A DNA stretch of 7,090 nt, from NCBI GenBank assembly GCA_035291605.1, contig DATDRS010000401.1, positions 1-7,090 on the forward strand. The letters are read 5' to 3'. The position numbers were made by a program, and so were the translations under genes. Below the pieces are notes generated by a model, which was given only the letters and a program-made list of their open reading frames with translations, did not search any database and was not told the origin of the DNA. Position 1 is the first letter of the stretch. Every line of letters begins with the position of its first letter. Shown piece by piece: positions 6,009 to 7,090 of this stretch. This stretch comes from DATDRS01 sp035291605 (GTDB lineage Bacteria > Chloroflexota > Anaerolineae > Anaerolineales > UBA6663).

Positions 6009-6065
6009 CCGTCGCGGGTGAAACCCGCGATACGGCAAATTGGGGGTGAAACCCGCTCCTACGGG
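6009..6065. repeat. Pair of REP-like palindromes upstream of the muramidase gene
   Basis: TCGCGGGT (6012-6019) and ACCCGCGA (6023-6030) form a perfect hairpin with a GAA loop, extended by CCGT/ACGG outside. Twenty-eight bases on, the 13-mer GGGTGAAACCCGC (6016-6028) recurs exactly at 6044-6056. On the minus strand the second copy reads CCGTAGGAGCGGGTTTCACC. A GTAG-headed palindrome of this kind resembles REP sequences of other bacteria. The pair would lie in the 5' leader of the muramidase message if the candidate promoter at 6068-6096 is used. Confidence 0.65.
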
Positions 6066-6067
6066 CT

Positions 6068-6096
6068 ATTTTACTCGGCTTGCGCTGGCGGCCCAA
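6068..6096 (-). promoter_or_regulatory. Candidate sigma-70-type promoter for the muramidase set
   Basis: On the minus strand TTGGGC (6096-6091) lies 17 bases before TAAAAT (6073-6068). The -10 matches 5 of 6 consensus bases, the -35 only 3. It would start transcription near 6061 with a leader of about 70 bases containing the REP-like hairpins. The -35 overlaps the hairpin at 6089-6104. Without it, the set could be read through from clpS. Confidence 0.3.
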
Positions 6097-6104
6097 ATGG
6101 GCCG
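6089..6104 (-). terminator. Hairpin after clpS, possible weak terminator
   Basis: CGGCCCA and TGGGCCG form a 7-bp stem with almost no loop (in practice 6 bp with 4 bases), 17 bases beyond the clpS stop. No T-run follows, so termination is uncertain. Confidence 0.3.
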
Positions 6105-6120
6105 GAGGGGCGAGGCGTGG

Positions 6121-6477
6121 TTATTCAGGTTCAATCGTGAAGGTGAGGGGGTAACCGGCGGCGCGGGCCAGCCCGTGCGCTTTGCCGACGCGGTATTTGG
6201 CCTCTTCGTATCCGAGCGTCATCACGTAAGCCAGGCCGGTGAAATGGGCGGTGAGCATGACGACTTCGGCGTCCGCCCGCGACAGCCCGAACACCGAGCG
6301 CAGCACCTGCACGACGAAATCCATAGGCGTGTAGTCGTCGTTGTGGATAATGACGTTGTACGGCGGGTCGAGCTGCGTTTCCGAGTCCGGCGCGGCCTCC
6401 TCCCAGACCTCGGGTTTCTGGGGGGCGATGACTTCTTCGGTATCGGTTTCTTTTGGGCGCTCGACTTCGGCTCGCAT
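6121..6477 (-). CDS. clpS: ATP-dependent Clp protease adaptor protein ClpS
   Basis: ClpS delivers proteins with bulky hydrophobic N-terminal residues (N-end rule substrates) to the ClpAP or ClpCP protease and blocks some other substrates. This 118-residue protein has an acidic, flexible N-terminal tail (about 1-36) followed by the ClpS core. PYNVIIHNDDYTPMDFVVQVL starts at residue 39; N46, D47 and D48 match the binding-pocket Asn-Asp-Asp, and H78 in TAHFTG matches the pocket histidine of E. coli ClpS. MTLGYEEAKYRVGKAHG and YPLTFTIEPE complete the fold. Length is normal for a ClpS with an extended tail. ATG 6477 is preceded by GGAAGA and GGAG. No clp ATPase gene is present in the window, which is usual where clpS stands alone. 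It is transcribed divergently from the glycosyltransferase gene. Confidence 0.93.
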   Translation of the reverse strand: MRAEVERPKETDTEEVIAPQKPEVWEEAAPDSETQLDPPYNVIIHNDDYTPMDFVVQVLRSVFGLSRADAEVVMLTAHFTGLAYVMTLGYEEAKYRVGKAHGLARAAGYPLTFTIEPE

Positions 6478-6514
6478 GTCTTCCAGACTCCGCGCAATCA
6501 GTCTTGGCGCGTTT

Positions 6515-6542
6515 ATTTTACCCGAACGTCTGGTAACTTCAA
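6515..6542 (-). promoter_or_regulatory. Candidate sigma-70-type promoter for clpS
   Basis: On the minus strand TTGAAG (6542-6537) and TAAAAT (6520-6515) are 16 bases apart, matching 4 and 5 of 6 consensus bases. The predicted start is about 30 bases before the clpS ATG. The match is fair and the position right, in an AT-rich island of a GC-rich region. Confidence 0.45.
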
Positions 6543-6581
6543 TAACCTTTCAATCCAACTGGAGGCGAGGTGCGTATATTC

Positions 6582-6587
6582 TATAAT
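6582..6587 (+). promoter_or_regulatory. Consensus -10 box for the glycosyltransferase gene
   Basis: A perfect TATAAT lies 32 bases before the ATG at 6620, within the divergent intergenic region. No good -35 hexamer sits at 16 to 18 bases upstream, so an activator or a different sigma factor may be involved. Confidence 0.4.
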
Positions 6588-6619
6588 GGCCGTTAATCGA
6601 ACAACTGGAGTAGAGTTTC

Positions 6620-7090
6620 ATGCGCCTGTGCGTTGTCTCGCCGTTTCCTCCCGAAATCTCCGGGATTGGCCAATATGGTTGGAGCATGGTACAGGGCCTG
6701 GCGCGCACCAACCGTTTCCGGGCCATCACCGTGCTGGCCGGCGGCCGTGAGCAAGGGTCGGTCGGCCCGCTGCCTTTGGACAGCCCGGCCCGCCGGCAGC
6801 GCGTTTGGGCGCGCGACGACTTGCAAACGGCGCTGCGCCTCGTGCGCGCCATCCGGGCTGAAAAGCCTGACGTGGCCTGGTTCAACCTGGGCTTCACCGT
6901 GTTTGGGGATTCGCGCGCGGCTAATTTCTTGGGCCTCATGACGCCCGCGCTCACTCGGCGCGCCGGCATTCCGGTCGTCGTCACCCTGCATGAGATCTTT
7001 GAAGCCACATCTCCCCAAGCCCTGGGGGTGCGGAATGGATGGGCGACCAGGTGGGGCGCGCGCACCGCCACCACTCTGTTGTTGCAAGCC
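6620..7090 (+). CDS. Glycosyltransferase family 4 protein, 3'-truncated
   Basis: The frame is open from ATG 6620 to the end of the window (157 codons) with no stop, so the gene continues outside. GGAG at 6607-6610 is a fair ribosome binding site. The start MRLCVVSPFPPEISGIGQYG is the classic opening of GT4-type (GT-B fold) glycosyltransferases: a beta strand, then the Pro-rich, Gly-rich acceptor loop GIGQY. It continues with a Rossmann-like N-terminal domain: ITVLAGG, LRLVRAIRAEKPDVAWFNLG, and IPVVVTLHEIFE (near residues 120-131). Such enzymes move a sugar from a nucleotide-sugar donor to lipid, polysaccharide or protein acceptors at the membrane. The donor-binding C-terminal domain with its ExnE-type motif is outside, so specificity cannot be judged. 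Confidence 0.85.
   Translation, partial: MRLCVVSPFPPEISGIGQYGWSMVQGLARTNRFRAITVLAGGREQGSVGPLPLDSPARRQRVWARDDLQTALRLVRAIRAEKPDVAWFNLGFTVFGDSRAANFLGLMTPALTRRAGIPVVVTLHEIFEATSPQALGVRNGWATRWGARTATTLLLQA

Noticed and set aside
5991..6038. TTG 6038 as the muramidase start
   Set aside because: The extra 16 residues are translated from the REP-like repeat, and the ATG at 5990 has a strong ribosome site just upstream.
6016..6056. CRISPR array suggested by the repeated 13-mer with a 15-base gap
   Set aside because: There are only two copies, repeat and gap are too short, each copy is itself a hairpin, and no cas gene is present.
6040..6750. 236-codon plus-strand frame across clpS and the promoter region
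   Set aside because: It is antisense to clpS and crosses two divergent promoters and the true glycosyltransferase start in another frame.

Overview
The window is a GC-rich stretch (roughly 60 to 65 percent by eye, lower in the first 460 bases) of a bacterial chromosome. The short ClpS, the long cytoplasmic-looking GH25 muramidase, and the multi-pass GAF histidine kinase resemble proteins common in Chloroflexota (Anaerolineae-like). That taxon is an inference from protein style, not from a marker gene.

Layout: positions 1-465 (+) are the 3' part of a TetR-type regulator whose 5' end is outside the window. 565-1299 (+) is a class I SAM-dependent methyltransferase with a clear ribosome binding site. 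It converges, across a 30-base gap holding a GC-rich hairpin, on a leftward block. Read in the order of transcription (minus strand), that block is: clpS (6477-6121), a spacer with two REP-like palindromes, a GH25 muramidase fused to a SnoaL/NTF2-like domain (5990-4968), a clan GH-A-like glycoside hydrolase (4928-3696), and a multi-pass membrane sensor histidine kinase (about 3686-1330). A divergent promoter region (6478-6619) separates clpS from a GT4-type glycosyltransferase on the plus strand (6620 to the window edge).

The main discovery is in the kinase gene. It is split by a small palindromic insertion at 3145-3274. The insertion has imperfect terminal inverted repeats (14 of 17 bases match), is flanked by a TA duplication as in Tc1/mariner-IS630 insertions, and carries two hairpins placed symmetrically about its centre. 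Removing the net 128 bases joins the two kinase fragments in frame and gives an apparently complete 742-residue membrane kinase. The insertion also creates a TGA/TTG stop-start overlap, so the catalytic half could still be made as a separate 610-residue protein.

The muramidase, glycoside hydrolase and kinase are closely spaced and co-directional. They could form one unit linking glycan or cell-wall cleavage to membrane signalling, but this is a hypothesis: neither hydrolase shows a signal peptide and no response regulator lies in the window.
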